Of a stretch of 7,692 nt of DNA, positions 7,152-7,692 are shown one piece after another. A model generated the notes under the pieces. The model was not told the origin of the DNA. It was given only the letters and a program-made list of their open reading frames with translations, and did not search any database. Source of the stretch: CAZSVI01 sp964610205 (GTDB lineage Bacteria; Bacillota; Clostridia; DSM-8532); the NCBI GenBank assembly GCA_964610205.1, contig CAZSVI010000154.1, positions 1 through 7,692 on the forward strand. The letters are read 5' to 3'. A program made the position numbers and the translations under genes. The first letter of the stretch is position 1; each line of letters opens with the position of its first letter.

Positions 7152-7195
7152 AAATTGATACAATTTATTATACCCCATTACCGGACAGGAATAAA
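7152..7195 (-). promoter_or_regulatory. candidate csaB promoter with an overlapping dyad
   Basis: On the minus strand, TATAAT (7172-7167) lies about 35 nt before the csaB start codon; the matching -35 position (7195-7190) reads TTTATT, a weak box. Just downstream, over the expected transcript start, is the dyad AAATTG-ATA-CAATTT (7152-7166), 6 bp per arm. It looks like an operator site or an RNA hairpin in the short leader. The -10 box is convincing; the rest is tentative. Confidence 0.45.
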
Positions 7196-7305
7196 GCGGT
7201 ATATTAATGATTTAGGTTTGCCGCTCATTTGTGTAACCCGGGTAATGTTTAAATTGTCATGCAAAATTGTTTCCCGTTGTGATAAGAACCTTGAAACGGT
7301 GTGCT

Positions 7306-7324
7306 GCAATTACGATGTAATTGC
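7306..7324. promoter_or_regulatory. near-perfect palindrome upstream of csaB
   Basis: GCAATTAC (7306-7313) and GTAATTGC (7317-7324) are exact reverse complements separated by three bases. A symmetric 19-bp site is typical of a dimeric repressor's operator, though as RNA it would be a hairpin with a very tight loop. It lies about 175 bp upstream of the csaB start. No protein can be assigned. Confidence 0.35.
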
Positions 7325-7336
7325 TTCCGTTGTTAT

Positions 7337-7366
7337 AAAAAAAAATTCGGAGCCACTTGCTCCGAA
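7337..7366 (-). terminator. strong intrinsic terminator reading leftward
   Basis: On the minus strand, TTCGGAGC (7366-7359) and GCTCCGAA (7353-7346) form an 8-bp perfect stem with a 5-base loop, followed directly by nine T residues (7345-7337). This is a textbook factor-independent terminator for a transcript coming from the right. It shields csaB from that transcription. Its source is either a gene beyond the window (3' end perhaps at 7656) or a short RNA started near 7432. On the plus strand the stem has no T tail. Confidence 0.87.
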
Positions 7367-7410
7367 CATTAGAAAATCTTTTATAGTCATAAAAGAAAGG
7401 AGGTAAAAGT

Positions 7411-7518
7411 ATGTTAAAAAGTATCAGTGTACACTTATATTATAGAATTTTTATGCTGCTGAAAACAAGTGACAAAATAAACATAAATGACGGGAAAGAA
7501 GAGGACTTGTTTGTATAA
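7411..7518 (+). CDS. small ORF, 35 residues, function unknown
   Basis: A 35-codon frame from ATG 7411 to TAA 7516-7518. The main support is an excellent ribosome site: GGAGGT at 7399-7404, in AAAGGAGGT, 6 nt before the ATG, as good as any in the window. The peptide has a basic and hydrophobic first half (starts MLKSISVHLYYRIFMLL) and a polar, acidic second half ending DGKEEDLFV. The first half could lie at a membrane, but there is no clear full-length transmembrane segment, no cysteine and no signal-peptidase site. It resembles no family I know. A possible antisense RNA (about 7432 to 7337) would cover its ribosome site and first codons. Alternatives: a leader peptide, a remnant of a longer gene, or a chance frame after a spurious Shine-Dalgarno. 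No good plus-strand promoter was found. Confidence 0.45.
   Translation: MLKSISVHLYYRIFMLLKTSDKININDGKEEDLFV
7439..7468 (-). promoter_or_regulatory. candidate minus-strand promoter opposite the small ORF
   Basis: TATAAT at 7444-7439 on the minus strand is preceded by TTGTTT (7468-7463) with an 18-bp spacer. Transcription would start near 7432 and meet the strong terminator at 7366-7337, giving an RNA of about 95 nt. The -10 is a perfect consensus; the -35 matches only its TTG half, and the AT-rich setting makes chance matches common. Confidence 0.35.
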
Positions 7519-7617
7519 GATTATTATAGAGACAGCATTTTTTGTTTCTTTATTGATTCATATAATAGTATGCAGTAAAATCAATATAGGAAATACCATA
7601 GAGGTGTTTTATAGTAT

Positions 7618-7692
7618 GTTAAACTGAGGCTGTGTTTTCGCTTGTTTAACACCCACTAAATAATTCCATCTCGCAGAATCCTTTCAGCCATT
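7618..7692. mobile_element. possible insertion-sequence end at the right edge
   Basis: GTTAAAC (7618-7624) and GTTTAAC (7644-7650) are exact reverse complements, enclosing GAGGCTGTGTTTTCGCTTG (7626-7644), a string that recalls the terminal repeats of some transposable elements. Right of it on the minus strand a frame enters from the window edge and stops with TAG at 7658-7656; another minus frame stops a little later. This would suit the 3' end of a transposase gene ending just inside an element border. Only about 70 bases are visible, the partner end is outside, and I cannot name a family. Confidence 0.28.

Noticed and set aside
7155..7406. Plus-strand open frame of 83 codons starting at TTG
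   Set aside because: It has no ribosome site, runs through the csaB promoter, a palindrome and a terminator stem, and its product looks like no protein family.
7608..7626. Ribosome-site-like GAGGTG followed by an ATG near 7617
   Set aside because: The frame has only three codons before TGA, so it cannot be a gene on its own.

Overview
The window is a moderately AT-rich, clostridia-like segment (Firmicutes). The signs are strong AGGAGG-type ribosome sites, U-tailed intrinsic terminators, a DUF4330 protein, and a CsaB-type polysaccharide pyruvyl transferase. CsaB is the enzyme that prepares secondary cell wall polymers as anchors for SLH-domain surface proteins. Genus is not determinable from sequence reading alone; an SLH/S-layer (possibly cellulosome) clostridium is my inference.

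Layout. 1-347: AT-rich and gene-poor, with a possible left-edge protein relic, a degenerate heptamer repeat, an A/T hairpin and a probable promoter. 348-812 (+): small polytopic membrane protein of unknown function, followed by a GC-rich terminator hairpin (841-869). 897-2141 (+): family 4 glycosyltransferase. 2142-2432: no protein gene, but a conspicuously GC-rich, highly folded element (2204-2366). 2433-4925 (+): a tight three-gene operon of DUF4330 protein, two-helix membrane protein and O-antigen ligase/polymerase-like protein (gaps 12 and 9 nt). 4900-7131 (-): a 743-residue fusion of an N-terminal glycosyltransferase 4 domain and a C-terminal CsaB domain, convergent with the ligase gene and overlapping its 3' end by 26 bp. 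7132-7692: regulatory region of csaB, a minus-strand terminator, an unlisted 35-codon ORF with an excellent Shine-Dalgarno, and a possible insertion-sequence end at the right edge.

How it fits together (inference from families). The cytosolic glycosyltransferase builds part of a lipid-linked glycan. The GT-CsaB fusion could add a sugar and place a pyruvate ketal on it, and the ligase/polymerase would assemble or transfer the glycan outside the membrane. DUF4330 and the small membrane protein may be accessory subunits. No flippase or initiating phosphosugar transferase lies in the window, so the pathway is only partly here.

The least ordinary parts are the folded element at 2204-2366, which has two mutually exclusive pairings for one strand, and the 7337-7518 locus, where a small ORF is faced by a possible short antisense RNA ending in a strong terminator.
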